Positions 1 to 10,000 of a stretch of DNA of 42,710 bases are shown here, in pieces; positions within the stretch are counted from its first letter, which is position 1; each line of letters starts with the position of its first letter. The notes beneath the pieces are model-generated. The model was not told the origin of the DNA and did not search any database. It was given only the letters and a program-made list of their open reading frames with translations. Origin of the DNA: JBBQUP01 sp038212305 (GTDB lineage: Bacteria; Bacteroidota; Bacteroidia; Bacteroidales; Marinilabiliaceae); contig JBBQUP010000017.1 of NCBI GenBank assembly GCA_038212305.1, positions 1 through 42,710 on the forward strand, in the 5' to 3' direction. A program made the translations under genes and the position numbers.

Positions 1-81
1 CTAGAAACCTTATCACATTTTTATCGAAAAGTTTACCACTTATTAGTCACACATGGACGATAAAAATTCGTTCATTAAAGC

Positions 82-351
82 ATGATAAGTATGTATACAA
101 AACAAGAAATAGTGATTCAAAGTTATCGAGAAGGCAAAAGCCAACGAACGATTTCACGAAATTTGAGCATTAGCCGACCTACGGTACGAAAGTTTATTGA
201 GGAGTATGAATGTCGTGTTAAGCAATCAGATAGCACTCAGGATGCGTTATCCGGATATTTATCACAATCTGCTACATATAAATTAGGTAAGCGTTCTAAG
301 TTAAAACTTACCCAAGAAGTACAGGAGGCCATTGATAAATATTTTACATAA
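82..351 (+). pseudogene. istA: Truncated IS21-family transposase IstA (N-terminal fragment)
   Basis: The 89-residue product starts with an IstA-like helix-turn-helix (YREGKSQRTISRNLSISRPT, about residues 15-34), the DNA-binding end of IS21-family transposases. IstA normally runs to several hundred residues with a DDE catalytic domain; here the frame stops just after LTQEVQEAIDKYFT, where that family would continue towards the catalytic core. No istB follows. The break coincides with the start of a 38-bp sequence (344-381) repeated at 877-914, so other DNA apparently replaced the rest of the element. ATG at 82 and at 91 are both possible starts. The fragment cannot transpose by itself. The family call rests on the N-terminus only. 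Confidence 0.7.
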
Positions 352-381
352 ACCCTGTGCGTCACTCTGCCTCAGCGTTTA
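344..381. repeat. 38-bp direct repeat, copy 1 (pairs with 877-914)
   Basis: The stretch beginning TTTACATAAACCCTGTGCGT recurs at 877-914 in the same orientation with one mismatch. The first copy contains the stop codon of the truncated istA. The two copies bracket about 500 bp with no recognisable gene, as expected for debris of a mobile element or a deletion between repeats. Confidence 0.8.
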
Positions 382-487
382 GTTCTTAAAACCCCAACTC
401 GCATAGCGAAAGTGCGTTGGCTATGATAAAACGGCGAGCAGGAGCAGGCCATGTGGGTTGTAGCATCGTTTCATCTTGATTTTTTTG

Positions 488-515
488 TTACTTTTTGTAT
501 CAATACAAAAAGTAA
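488..515. terminator. Perfect 13-bp inverted repeat hairpin
   Basis: TTACTTTTTGTAT and its exact complement are separated by two bases (CA). The sequence is symmetrical and could act as a hairpin in either direction. No confident gene ends here, so a terminator role is only a possibility. Confidence 0.5.
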
Positions 516-594
516 GGAGAATCAATACGTCATAAAGATTTGAATAATTAGGGTCTGCTGAAAAACGGAAGCAGCTTGATTTTATAATTTTCCC

Positions 595-724
595 GGGAAT
601 TAATATCAATAGAGAATTATTTACGATTGATTATTTTGCCCGAGGGCATTAACATTCATGAATTTAGGTAAATCCCCTAGGGAATAAATTATCTCAGCAT
701 TAATTCTCTATTGATATTTATCCC
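595..724. repeat. Small inverted-repeat element, about 130 bp
   Basis: Arms at 595-620 (GGGAATTAATATCAATAGAG...) and 701-724 are near-perfect reverse complements around a 76-97 nt core that itself holds short palindromes such as CCCCTAGGG. It has the size and form of a non-coding MITE- or REP-like element. No coding sequence is visible. It lies between the two copies of the 38-bp direct repeat. Confidence 0.55.
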
Positions 725-876
725 CTCACGGGGAATTAAAAAAATATTAAATCAATGAATTATGTAACACTTTCTCTTTCCCTTTGCATTTTGATCTAAA
801 AAAATCAAGTTATTTAATTGATATAGAATGAAATATTACTTTTTCAGAAGACTCTAATTAGTAGATTGTCTTTTTT

Positions 877-914
877 TTTACATAAACCCTGTGCGTCCCT
901 CTGCCTCAGCGTTT
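877..914. repeat. 38-bp direct repeat, copy 2 (pairs with 344-381)
   Basis: Second copy of the repeat that starts TTTACATAAACCCTGTGCGT, with one base different from copy 1. It is preceded by a run of T residues and followed by the terminator region of the rubrerythrin gene. Confidence 0.8.
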
Positions 915-950
915 AATGTTTCATCCATTTAGTTCAGCAACAAAAGCAAT

Positions 951-993
951 AAAAAAAGGCCGTACATATGCTTAGTTAGCTTATATACAGCCT
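951..993 (-). terminator. Rho-independent terminator of the rubrerythrin gene
   Basis: Read leftwards from the rubrerythrin stop codon, the sequence forms an imperfect stem (AGGCTGTATATAAGC with GCATATGTACGGCCT, loop TAACTAA) followed directly by a run of T residues. Position and orientation fit transcription from the DUF2231-rubrerythrin pair. Confidence 0.65.
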
Positions 994-1003
994 GTTATGA
1001 TAG

Positions 1004-1615
1004 CTATATTATAATGAATTTTTCACTACTTGTTTGGCAGAATGCGCATTTTTCGTCAACCATAGCCTGATCGTATGTGTTACCGCAAACAGGACAAACG
1101 GCAAATGTATAAGGTAATGTATTTATGGTGTTAGATTGTAATGCCGTAAGTGCATTGTTATAAAACGCCATGTGTTTTTTTTCAGTATCAAAAGCCCAAG
1201 TAAATGATTTTACAGCTTTCTCAACTTTTTCGGCTTTAGCATCTGCTAAAAACTGTGGATACATTGTTGTCGACTCATAAGTTTCGCCATCAATGGCAGC
1301 TTGAAGATTTTCGGCAGTCGATTTTACTTCAAATTCAGGGGTAAACGCTTCCATTTTCTCGTTTAATGATTCAAGAACTTTTAGGTGATTGGCTGCATGT
1401 ATAGACTCAGCTTTTGAAGCTGCTTCGAACAGTTTGGCAATCGTATCTTTGCCTTCCTCATTGGCTCTTTCTGCAAAGGCAGCATATTTAGCACTGGCAG
1501 TCGTTTCTCCTATGATTCCTGCCTTAAGGTTTTCGATTGTTTTTACTGGTTTTACTTGGTTACAGCTTACTAAGGCTATAAGTCCGATTAATGCAAAGAA
1601 TAAGACATTTTTCAT
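1004..1615 (-). CDS. Exported rubrerythrin-family lipoprotein
   Basis: This is a 203-residue protein. Residues 1-18 (MKNVLFFALIGLIALVSC) form a lipoprotein signal peptide with the lipobox Cys at 18. A ferritin-like four-helix region follows with two Glu-bearing halves (IGETTASAKY and IDGETYESTTMY) and ExxH motifs (ESIH, EKKH), the pattern of a rubrerythrin di-iron site. The C-terminus carries a rubredoxin-like Cys pair set (CPVCGNTYD and CAFCQ). Rubrerythrins normally act in the cytoplasm, reducing hydrogen peroxide with electrons passed through the rubredoxin iron; here the signal peptide places it in the envelope, so its electron donor is unclear. It lies 25 bp downstream of the DUF2231 gene and is probably cotranscribed with it. 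The family is clear; the location is inferred from the lipobox. Confidence 0.88.
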   Translation of the reverse strand: MKNVLFFALIGLIALVSCNQVKPVKTIENLKAGIIGETTASAKYAAFAERANEEGKDTIAKLFEAASKAESIHAANHLKVLESLNEKMEAFTPEFEVKSTAENLQAAIDGETYESTTMYPQFLADAKAEKVEKAVKSFTWAFDTEKKHMAFYNNALTALQSNTINTLPYTFAVCPVCGNTYDQAMVDEKCAFCQTSSEKFIII

Positions 1616-1640
1616 TTTTTTCGTTTGTTTGAGTTAATAT

Positions 1641-2069
1641 TTAAAGAGGCATCATATAATTATAAACAAGAGATCCGCCAAAGTAACCGGTAATGCTTAC
1701 ACATATAGCAGCCAATCCATACATAATAAAAATCAGCTGTTTTAAAAGTTTGTTCTCAACATTTTTAAAGGTTGCATACGTTCTGAGTGCTGAAAGAATT
1801 ATAAGTAAAATAACTGTCGTCCAAGCAAAAAGCTCATGTGATTCCATTACCTTCTCAGCTTCACCTGACATGTCGGAAGTAAAAAAGATTCCAGATAATA
1901 AGGTCAGAACAGCAGCAAGAGTGCCTATTAATAAAAAATAAAATCCCATTTTAGAGAAACAAGGTTCTTTTTTAATAAAATATTGAAGAGAGTCGACAAT
2001 AAATCCAACAACAATTAAAGCAATTGGAAAATGAACAAGCATGGGGTGTAAATGGCTTAGATTAAACAT
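1641..2069 (-). CDS. DUF2231-family four-helix membrane protein
   Basis: The 142-residue protein has about four hydrophobic segments (around residues 10-30, 42-62, 80-98 and 112-135) and begins with FNLSHLHPMLVHFPIALIVV. The HP and H residues near the start of the first helix are characteristic of the DUF2231 family, whose members often sit beside cytochrome or redox genes. The His residues could bind a metal or haem, but that is not established. It is the first gene of a two-gene unit with the exported rubrerythrin 25 bp downstream, which suggests a membrane redox partner for that protein. That functional link is inference. Confidence 0.75.
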   Translation of the reverse strand: MFNLSHLHPMLVHFPIALIVVGFIVDSLQYFIKKEPCFSKMGFYFLLIGTLAAVLTLLSGIFFTSDMSGEAEKVMESHELFAWTTVILLIILSALRTYATFKNVENKLLKQLIFIMYGLAAICVSITGYFGGSLVYNYMMPL

Positions 2070-2254
2070 GGTTTTAGTTTTATTTTTTTTAAATTAATTA
2101 TTTTTTTTCACTAAAAGAAAACGAATCAAATCAATATAAGAGGAGTAAAATGGGAAAAGTAAGTGTCGCCTTCGAAAGCCTTGTCTTTGAAATTTTCTTT
2201 TCAAAGACAGAAAGAGAAGGAGTTCACTTGCCTGAACTAGTTAAAATTGAATAA

Positions 2255-3250
2255 TTAATGAAAATAATTTTTTGCATCAAGATAATTTAGTAGCAATGGA
2301 CGTTTCCAATTGAATTTCTTTTTCTTATTATTTAAGTGACACCTTCCATCATAAACAAGAAAATATTTGTCATTAATTTTTTGAATGTCGATTTGGTGCA
2401 TACCACCTGCAAATTCAATTGTATTAGCATTAGCTTTTAAAAAAAACTTATCTTTTAATCTAATGGTATAGTTTTTATTTTTATCAAAGTTTAATTCATA
2501 CAGGGAAACCCCGTATCCATAACCTTTAGTGCAATTCTGCATAGGGAGTATTAATTTTTTATTTTCATTAACGAATATCCTTCCCGCAGCTCGAGCTTCA
2601 CTTCCCATTCTAACAACAGGACAATTTTCATCTAACTTCCATTCCCCCAACAGAGAATTGCTTTTGTACATATATAAATTAAAGTTGGCATCTGATGCCA
2701 CTAAAAAGTTGAGTGAATCTGATAAATAAATTGATGGATCTGTTAACCTCACATCTTTAATTAGTGTGTCACATACTCTCCAATCATAAGGAAAATTGTA
2801 AGCTTTGTAAAGTAAAATATTATTGGCATTTTTAGTTTCAGGAAGCATATAAAATGACTCCTTATATTTAAATACTTGAGGATAAGACAAATGAAATTCC
2901 TCGTCTAGAACGACCCTATCATATTTAAAATCTATGCCGTTTGTTGATTTCATCACAGCGATGTCTGCGCCAAACTTTTTCATTTGACATTCAAAAAAAA
3001 GGTAAATGGTGTCTTTTTCTTGAATAAAAAATGGGTCTGCAAGAAAAGTCGTGCTGTCGTTTATCTTCGCTAATTTTTCTAATGAAAAAATATTATCTTT
3101 TTCAGGGTTAATTTTCGAAGGAATACTATCGTAATAATTAAAACCAATTGACCATCCACCTTCTGGGGATTGGAAAAACGGGGTCCTATTATTTATGACA
3201 ATAATAAGAAAGACTAAAATCACTCCAACTATAAGTATAAATTTTTTCAT
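2255..3250 (-). CDS. Membrane-anchored five-bladed beta-propeller protein, GINT1 N-terminal-like
   Basis: The frame opens at 3271, but MKKFILIVGVILVFLIIV (start at 3250) is the better start because it gives a normal N-terminal signal or anchor segment. The rest has repeated propeller-blade motifs: FLADPFFI...YLFFE, SYPQVFKYKESFYMLPET, LTDPSIY, EARAAGRIF and GGMHQIDIQKINDKYFLVYDG. These match the propeller domain found at the N-terminus of glucosamine inositolphosphorylceramide transferases and in some bacterial glycan enzymes, related in fold to GH43/GH32 proteins. No glycosyltransferase or formyltransferase domain is attached. It stands alone with no obvious operon partner. A role in binding or cleaving an envelope glycan is plausible but unproven. 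Confidence 0.55.
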   Translation of the reverse strand: MKKFILIVGVILVFLIIVINNRTPFFQSPEGGWSIGFNYYDSIPSKINPEKDNIFSLEKLAKINDSTTFLADPFFIQEKDTIYLFFECQMKKFGADIAVMKSTNGIDFKYDRVVLDEEFHLSYPQVFKYKESFYMLPETKNANNILLYKAYNFPYDWRVCDTLIKDVRLTDPSIYLSDSLNFLVASDANFNLYMYKSNSLLGEWKLDENCPVVRMGSEARAAGRIFVNENKKLILPMQNCTKGYGYGVSLYELNFDKNKNYTIRLKDKFFLKANANTIEFAGGMHQIDIQKINDKYFLVYDGRCHLNNKKKKFNWKRPLLLNYLDAKNYFH

Positions 3251-3290
3251 GTGATTATAAATTTGACACAAGACACAAGATTAATATGAA

Positions 3291-3340
3291 CACTAAACTC
3301 TAAACTCTAAACATCTCAACCCTAAGCTCTTAAATCTTGA
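3291..3340. repeat. Low-complexity CTAAACT-type short repeats
   Basis: Short imperfect repeats of a CTAAACTC/CCTAAGCTC word lie just upstream of the propeller gene. A comparable low-complexity tract occurs around 25165-25225. The rest of 3272-3869 has no gene or convincing regulatory site that I can identify. Confidence 0.4.
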
Positions 3341-3869
3341 TATTAGAAATAGACAAAAAAGTGATTTACATGATTTATCTAAGTCGCCCGATCTCTTTAA
3401 TTATTATCCGGTGTGTTAGGTTCTTTAACTTTTAACGTCCTGTAAATTATTTGTTTTATCAGCTCTAAATTAATTAAATTAATAGATGTTCCAATATTCA
3501 AGCATATTTTTTATTAATGTTATCCATGCAGAAAAAAGATCAAAATTCAGGTTTGAAATCATTTCCAAAAAGCAACTTTCAGAACTTTCGAGAACCTTAT
3601 TCAAATGAGAGGCTGGACTGTTAAGTTTTTCTGTGTAAGAGAATATATGAAAAGAAAGATTTATAATATTTTACCAAGGATGAAAAAATAAGTAAGTTTG
3701 TTCATAACCATCAAATCATACTCTTTTTTCACGAATTAATTAATAAGATTTGTGACAATTACGGTTACAATAATCTATCGACTTCGGCATTTTGGGAGAG
3801 GTAAGATTTTGTAAATGCGTCTTCACTTATCAAAATTTACTTCGCAGTAGGTCGATTAAAATCGTAAAC

Positions 3870-4676
3870 ATGAGCAAATTAAACAACAATACTAAACAGA
3901 GTGCTGATCAGCCCAAAGGGGTCAATGATATACTGGATGAGCAGATAGCTACCTCGATATATGAATATAAGCGATCTAATAAACGGTTGTTTATTTCTGC
4001 GCTTTCTGCGGGATTAGAAATTGGGTTCAGCATATTTTTGATGGGGACATTATTTACTCTGTTTCATGGTCATGTATCGAATGAAATCTTACACGTTCTG
4101 ATCTCTTTTGCTTACCCCATAGGTTTCATTTTTGTGATAATTGGCAGATCCGAATTATTTACGGAGCACACAACCCTGGCGATACTTCCGGTACTGAATA
4201 AGACCATTCATATTAAGCGCCTTTTCATTCTTTGGGGAATTATTCTTGCCGGCAATTTAATTGGCGGATATCTCTTTGGGGTATTACTGGCCTATTTTGC
4301 TCCGGCAATTGGAGTTATCTCCAATGAAGCCTTTGTTCATCTGGCTCATAAAATTATTGACATACCCTTGCCGTTGATTCTTATAAGTGCTGTCATTGCA
4401 GGTTGGTTGATGGGGCTGCTTTCCTGGCTAGTAGCATCTGCACAAGAAACAATTAGTCGTTTGTTTATGATCGTTTTGATCACTGCCACCATTGGTATTG
4501 GAGGTTTGCACCATTCTATCGTTGGCTCTATCGAAGTGTTTGTGGGATTTTTGATCGATCCTACGATCGGTATTATGGACTATTTGAGTTTTGAAGCTAT
4601 CTCAATTCTGGGCAATGCATTAGGCGGTGTGTTTTTTGTAGGAATTATCAAGTATGGACAACGTCGGAAGCTGTGA
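3870..4676 (+). CDS. Formate/nitrite transporter (FNT) family protein, YfdC-like
   Basis: The open frame begins at 3792, but the ATG at 3870 (MSKLNNNTKQSADQPKGV) gives a normal hydrophilic FNT N-terminus, so I use it; that leaves 268 residues. About six membrane segments follow. Motifs include FSIFLMGTLFTLFHGH, YPIGFIFVIIGRSELFTEHT, LAGNLIGGYLFGVLLAY and GIGGLHHSIVGSIEVFVG. The RSELFTEHT stretch and the later GGLHHSIVGS loop are typical of the YfdC branch of the FNT family rather than FocA proper, whose substrates are small monovalent anions. The exact substrate cannot be read from sequence. The gene is monocistronic and converges with tamL; it is one of few rightward genes here. Confidence 0.8.
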   Translation: MSKLNNNTKQSADQPKGVNDILDEQIATSIYEYKRSNKRLFISALSAGLEIGFSIFLMGTLFTLFHGHVSNEILHVLISFAYPIGFIFVIIGRSELFTEHTTLAILPVLNKTIHIKRLFILWGIILAGNLIGGYLFGVLLAYFAPAIGVISNEAFVHLAHKIIDIPLPLILISAVIAGWLMGLLSWLVASAQETISRLFMIVLITATIGIGGLHHSIVGSIEVFVGFLIDPTIGIMDYLSFEAISILGNALGGVFFVGIIKYGQRRKL

Positions 4677-4711
4677 TAATGTTGGATATATAATCTGAGA
4701 TTAGAGAATTT

Positions 4712-7015
4712 TTAGAACGGATACCCAATGGCAACATTTAATATCAAGTTGTCTTTTCGCCATGCAGAATTGCCGAAGTTAATGTCTTTCGCCACCCATC
4801 GATGGTTTTCTTCGAGCCAGGGTTTTCGTAAAGGAAAGGCCAAATCGAAGCGTAAGATGAAGAATGAAACATCTACCCGCAATCCTATGCCTGTTCCAAC
4901 GGCCAGCTGATTGGCGAAACTAGAAAGCGTAAATGAACTGCCTGTATTCGCTGGGTTTGATTTCAGCAGCCACACATTTCCAGCATCAACAAATAGCGCG
5001 CCTTTAAAGTATTTGTAAATGCCAAAACGGTATTCGGTATTCATCTCCAGTTTTACATCGCCCCCCATTTGTAGGAAACCGGTATTGCTTGTATTTTGGT
5101 CGATAGTGCCTGGGCCAACCGAATTAATTTGAAATGCGCGGATGCTGTTTGGCCCGCCGCTGAAAAACTGCTTGGAGTAGGGGAGAACCGATGAGTTACC
5201 ATACGGTTTGGCAACGCCAGCAAATAATCGCACGGCCAATTTATTGTTGTCCTTAAAATTATAGTATAAACGACTATCGATACTTACTTTGGCAAATTGC
5301 GAGTAAACTGATCCGATTATTTTTGATGGATTCGTTGACGAAACGGATTCGCCAGTGAGCATCTTTGCCAACGAAAAGGCATTGCCTGCAAATTCGGTGG
5401 AGGCATGCACGAAATATTGGGCTTTTTTGTCTTGAAGCATTTGTTCATTATAGGTGAATGAATAGCTTCCCCCGGCAATAAATTGCTCTTCGTAACTTTT
5501 TCGGAGATAAGGATTTGAAATTAAGAGTGTATCGAATGCCGCAGATTTATTTGCGATGGATGAGTAGCTTACGCTGATTGGAGTGAGTTCGTGCTCTTTT
5601 CGGATATCTTCTTTCCACTTGTAGCTATAGCCAAAGCTTAAGGTGCGCATATCGAAATAATCAACTCTTAAAAGGTAGTTGTACGATAGCGAAAAATTTG
5701 TTTTTGGAACATAAACACTGCTCGATCGGTTGAGGTTAAACGGTGAAATAAAGCGTGGGAAAGTGAGGTCTAATTGAGGATTATAGGAATAGGAGTATCG
5801 GTTTTCCGCTGCTCCGTTGAATTGAGCTTCGAACGAACCAGCCATGTTCAGTTTTAATATTTCAGCACCATGAAATGTATTACGGTTCTGAAAACTCAAA
5901 TTCATGCGTGGCCCCATGAAATTATTCGATTTTGAAACCAGATCTATTTCAGCTCTAAATGTACGTTTAGGCATTGGCGTCAGTAAAATAGTCACATCTA
6001 AAAATCCGAGGGCTGTTGTATCACTATCGGTGAATTTTACGCTCACAAATTTAAAATTATCTAGCGACATTAATCGGTTGAGCGTGATGATGTGGTTTTT
6101 GCGCGAAAAGACGTCATTCTTTCGAAGATAAATCGATCGTAATATCTCTTTTGGATTGATGCGCATCTCCGATGAATCATTCAAAAAAACTATGTTTCGA
6201 AATAGGGTTGTGTCTTTCCTGATTCCTGAGGCATCATCGTTTAACGAATAATTCTGATTGACAAGCACTTTATGAATTCGATAAACCGTTAGTCCATTTT
6301 CGGGAATGCTGTCCTTTAAAGTTAGTTTTAGGGTAATTGATTGATTGATTTCCGACGTGTCGGCTTTGAAAAGCAAATAATTGGGATTGAAATAGAAATA
6401 GCCGTTGTCTTTTAATAAAGCGTCGAGTCGATTTCGTTCGTTTTTTAACATATCCAGATTGTAGTAGTCGCCAGATTTAACAAACGATTTTTTCTTGTTT
6501 TCTTGAATGATGAGGTTTAAACTATCGTCGGAAATAGCATAATCGAGTGCCTTAATTTTAAATGATTGATGAATGTGACTGGTGTAAATAACTTTGGCTG
6601 TTCGCTTTTTCTCAACCATTTGATATTGTGTGTAAATATTGAAAATCCCGATGTTAAATAGTGTGGCATCAATAATTTTTGACGTAACAGTTGGTTTAAT
6701 ATCACTCATTAAAACGGGTGCTTCGCCACGTTTACGTAGCCATTTATCTAATTTACTCTTCGGATTTTCGCCTGCGGTTAGGTACATCCATACCCATGGT
6801 CGCATGCCTAAATACGATTTGTTTGGAGCCGGGCGCAACACGGACTCTGCTGCGTTTTTTATCGATTTGCTTTTTGTGTTTTCTGTCGATTCCAGTTTTA
6901 TCTCTGCTCCAGTGTAAAGCTTTTCGCCCGATGGCAAAAGCCGTGTTCCGCTGCATCCTGCCAAAAGCAGTGCAATAAATATGAGGTGAAAACGTATTGG
7001 ATTGTATTGTCTCAT
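4712..7015 (-). CDS. tamL: TamL: outer-membrane BamA/TamA-like beta-barrel lipoprotein
   Basis: The 767-residue protein has a lipoprotein signal (residues 1-21, ending LLLAGC with Cys 21) followed by SGTRLLPSGEKLY, a start common to Bacteroidota TamL proteins. POTRA-like repeats come next, and from about residue 350 a 16-strand Omp85 barrel ends in an aromatic-rich strand (NLILNVAIGYPF). The motif QFFSGGPNSIRAFQINSVGPG is the Omp85 strand-14/L6 region (VRGF/Y-like, here IRAF). TamL pairs with TamB in inserting outer-membrane proteins or moving phospholipid. The gene starts 2 bp after tamB stops, so the two form one transcript. Confidence 0.92.
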   Translation of the reverse strand: MRQYNPIRFHLIFIALLLAGCSGTRLLPSGEKLYTGAEIKLESTENTKSKSIKNAAESVLRPAPNKSYLGMRPWVWMYLTAGENPKSKLDKWLRKRGEAPVLMSDIKPTVTSKIIDATLFNIGIFNIYTQYQMVEKKRTAKVIYTSHIHQSFKIKALDYAISDDSLNLIIQENKKKSFVKSGDYYNLDMLKNERNRLDALLKDNGYFYFNPNYLLFKADTSEINQSITLKLTLKDSIPENGLTVYRIHKVLVNQNYSLNDDASGIRKDTTLFRNIVFLNDSSEMRINPKEILRSIYLRKNDVFSRKNHIITLNRLMSLDNFKFVSVKFTDSDTTALGFLDVTILLTPMPKRTFRAEIDLVSKSNNFMGPRMNLSFQNRNTFHGAEILKLNMAGSFEAQFNGAAENRYSYSYNPQLDLTFPRFISPFNLNRSSSVYVPKTNFSLSYNYLLRVDYFDMRTLSFGYSYKWKEDIRKEHELTPISVSYSSIANKSAAFDTLLISNPYLRKSYEEQFIAGGSYSFTYNEQMLQDKKAQYFVHASTEFAGNAFSLAKMLTGESVSSTNPSKIIGSVYSQFAKVSIDSRLYYNFKDNNKLAVRLFAGVAKPYGNSSVLPYSKQFFSGGPNSIRAFQINSVGPGTIDQNTSNTGFLQMGGDVKLEMNTEYRFGIYKYFKGALFVDAGNVWLLKSNPANTGSSFTLSSFANQLAVGTGIGLRVDVSFFILRFDLAFPLRKPWLEENHRWVAKDINFGNSAWRKDNLILNVAIGYPF

Positions 7016-7017
7016 GG

Positions 7018-10000
7018 TTATTTCTTCGTTTTCAATGAGTCATGCGCCTCTTTCTTTAACCTGAAAAAATCCTTCCATTTATTAAAATCGTGGACATACA
7101 AAAATCCGACTCCTGTTTCAACCAATTGTCCTTCAATTATGCCTTCGTATTGGTTATGCCTGAAACCTTTCAATCGATAGCGGCCATCTTTCGTTATTTT
7201 ATACTCAACAGTAACATCGCTGGTAATGTTGCTCGCATTATTCTGGCTGGCTTTTTCTCCTTCAACATCCACCGTGCCACCCAGTTGAATGCTTAGCCGT
7301 TCGTTAAAAAGTTGTTTTTTTATACCAATATCAACTTGCGTTCTTCCTTGTGGCAGTCCGGCCTGATAGTCGTTAAACGATTGTATGTCGAAGTTTAAAT
7401 TTACGCTAGGCAATACTTTCGAGCTCCACTGGTTAAGTTGTTGCGATAATATTTTACCCACTGTAGTGCGAACAATTGATGATGCGCCATTAATTTCGGT
7501 TTGCAAAGGATTTTCCTGAATAAACCTGCCCAAAACCAGCAATGCAAAAACCTGTTTGTTTAACGACGATTCATCTTCATTTAGCAAGATGAGTTTTTGG
7601 TTCACCGCACCGCCCAGGATTCCTTTATCCTCGGGTGCTAGTTGTATTTCGAAACTAATTTCGGGGTGTAATAGCTTGCCGCGCATTTTTAGTAAAACCA
7701 AAAACGGATAGCGTTGTTTGTATTGGTTGCGATCGGTTTCGCTAAGCCCCGTCATTTGGTAAGCCATCAGATCGGCTGGTGATGCCCGAACAGAATAGGT
7801 GGCATTGATTGAAATATCGGCATCATACGGATTCCCGCTCCAGATGATTGAACTTCCACGATCGATCTCGAATTGGCGTTTTATCACCGATTCGAGCGAA
7901 GCCATGTAACTGCCTTCGTTAAGATTATAAGCACCGGTTAAACTTATTTTCCCGCTTCTATCGATGGTGAAACTCAAGGCCGCCTCACCTCTTACCACCA
8001 ACGAATCGGAAGAAGTTGGATCCATTAACAGGCGAAGAGTAGCCTGCTTGTCGATTTCGATAATGGAGGTTACATCATATCCTGTAAATCTTGATTTCTG
8101 AACGATTTTTTTATCCGGTTGGTTTAAAATAGGATTGAGTTTTGCATTGGTTTCGAATTCCACAACATCCGCGCCTTTATCGGTTGTGAGTTGATCTTCG
8201 GGAACAGCAAAGGTGAAGTTGGAGCCATTTTTTAATCTTATTTTGGCATTTACTACCGGAAGTGAAAGGGGGCCAGTCACATCAATTTTGCTGTCGATGA
8301 TCATTCGCCCGTAGAACTCTTTATTGTCGTCGTGCGTTGTGTTGAAGAGTAAAAAATCCTTCGTGTTAAGGTTTAACGCAAATACGTAATTGCTAAACCG
8401 ATTCATTTTTATTACCCCATCAATGGTTAATGGGTGTTTGTCGGCATCAAGCATGGTAAACGAATTGAAATAGAATCCATCCTTTTTTATCTGGAAGGTT
8501 TCGTGCTTTAATTCAAGCGGATTGTTAAGCATGGCGGGCGTAATAATGGCGTTGTTGAAAACGAGTTCTCCAGTTATTTCAGGCACTTTGGTATCTCCTT
8601 CAATCAATATATTTCCAGAGAGATTTCCTGACGCATTGGTGATGGTTCCCATTGAAAATGCTTGTGCCGTTTTTAACGAAAGTGATTGAATGGTTGTTTT
8701 GAGGTAAACCGAATTGTTGCCACCATTGGGGATATAATACCCCGTTGCGTTGAGTTTGTTATCAGCACCTGATAAATTCACCTCCACATTAAATTTCTCG
8801 GTAGTCGTGTTTTCAGCTTTTAAATTTAGGTCTCCAATTGCGATATTGCTGACTTTCAGGTTTGCTATTTTGGCGTTAGCAATTATGCCATACGAGTTAT
8901 TCTTCCTTTTCAGCAGAATATTTCCATCAACAATGCCTTTTACCAATGCGGTATCATTTTGTATCACTCCAGAAATGTTATCGAGTTTAAAGTTTTTGAT
9001 ATCGATGTTGATGTCGTCTTTAAACTTTTCGTTTATCGATGATATATTTATTTGGCTTTCAGAATTTGACATGAAAAAATGATGAATCAGAAATCCTTGT
9101 TTGCCAAACGCCACGTAATTGTCGGCATCAAGGTTCCATTTCTCGTTCATCAAGTAAAAATCAGCGGGATCGAGTGTAAGCTTGTAATTCGTATTCTCCT
9201 TTACTATTTGAGAATTAATCACCAGCTTTTTGTTTTTTTTGTCATCAACCGACGAAATAGATGTGTTTATTTTGTTGTCGGCCAGCTTGCCATTCACCAA
9301 AACATGCTCAAGACTGACCACCGAGTTGGTGATATTCCTGCACGCAGCTTCATAGTTGAGTGCCTTGGAAGTCGAATTCACATTAAAAGTAAAGTCTTTA
9401 ATTTCAGTTGTTCCGTAAACGATTTTTTTGATGGTGGCATTAATCGTGAGGTTGTTGCTAGCACCGTTGAAGCTTCCCTGAATAATTCCCGGCTCAAATT
9501 CGTGCAATTCGGGAAGCAGCACTTCTGATAGTATCGGATGGTTGTGCAGTTGTATCTCGAAACTAAAATCGGAAAGCGTCTGATTGCCTGATGAAAGCGA
9601 ATAGGTAAATGGGAAATAATTAGTCAGAAACCGATTAAATTCGGCAGCTACACTTGTTGGGAATTTCGTGCCGGAGTAGTTGAAATGGACCAAAGCGCTG
9701 TTTAAATTGAGTTTGCTTTTGTTGGGTTCATTCAGTGCGGTTACGTTTATGGCATCGAGCTTGTATCTTTTTGTGTTGTGGTAAACAACCAGATTCGAAA
9801 TTTCGGCTTTCCCATTTAAGTTACTCACCGAGTCGCCCTTAAAGTCGGCCGTTGCAACTAATCCTACGCGAATATCATTGTTAGTAATGTGGAGTTTCTG
9901 CAAGTCCGCCCCCTTTAAATTCAAACGAAATTTGTAGTGTCCTTGATAGGGAGCCAAATTCACCAATGCATCTAAATCGAATGCAATATTTTCATCGTTC

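Noticed and set aside
421..609. A 62-codon leftward frame near the left edge.
   Set aside because: It covers a perfect hairpin and a repeat region and shows no domain or plausible membrane pattern.
3720..3869. A reversed operator in front of the FNT gene (TTTGTGACAATTACGGTTAC).
   Set aside because: It lacks the GTGTGAAT-n-ATGTAA block and has no second half-site 21 bp away.
9079..9528. Long rightward open frames inside tamB (for example 149 codons here, 110 codons at 8750-9082).
   Set aside because: They are antisense to a continuous, family-recognisable gene and have no protein-like motifs or spacing of their own.
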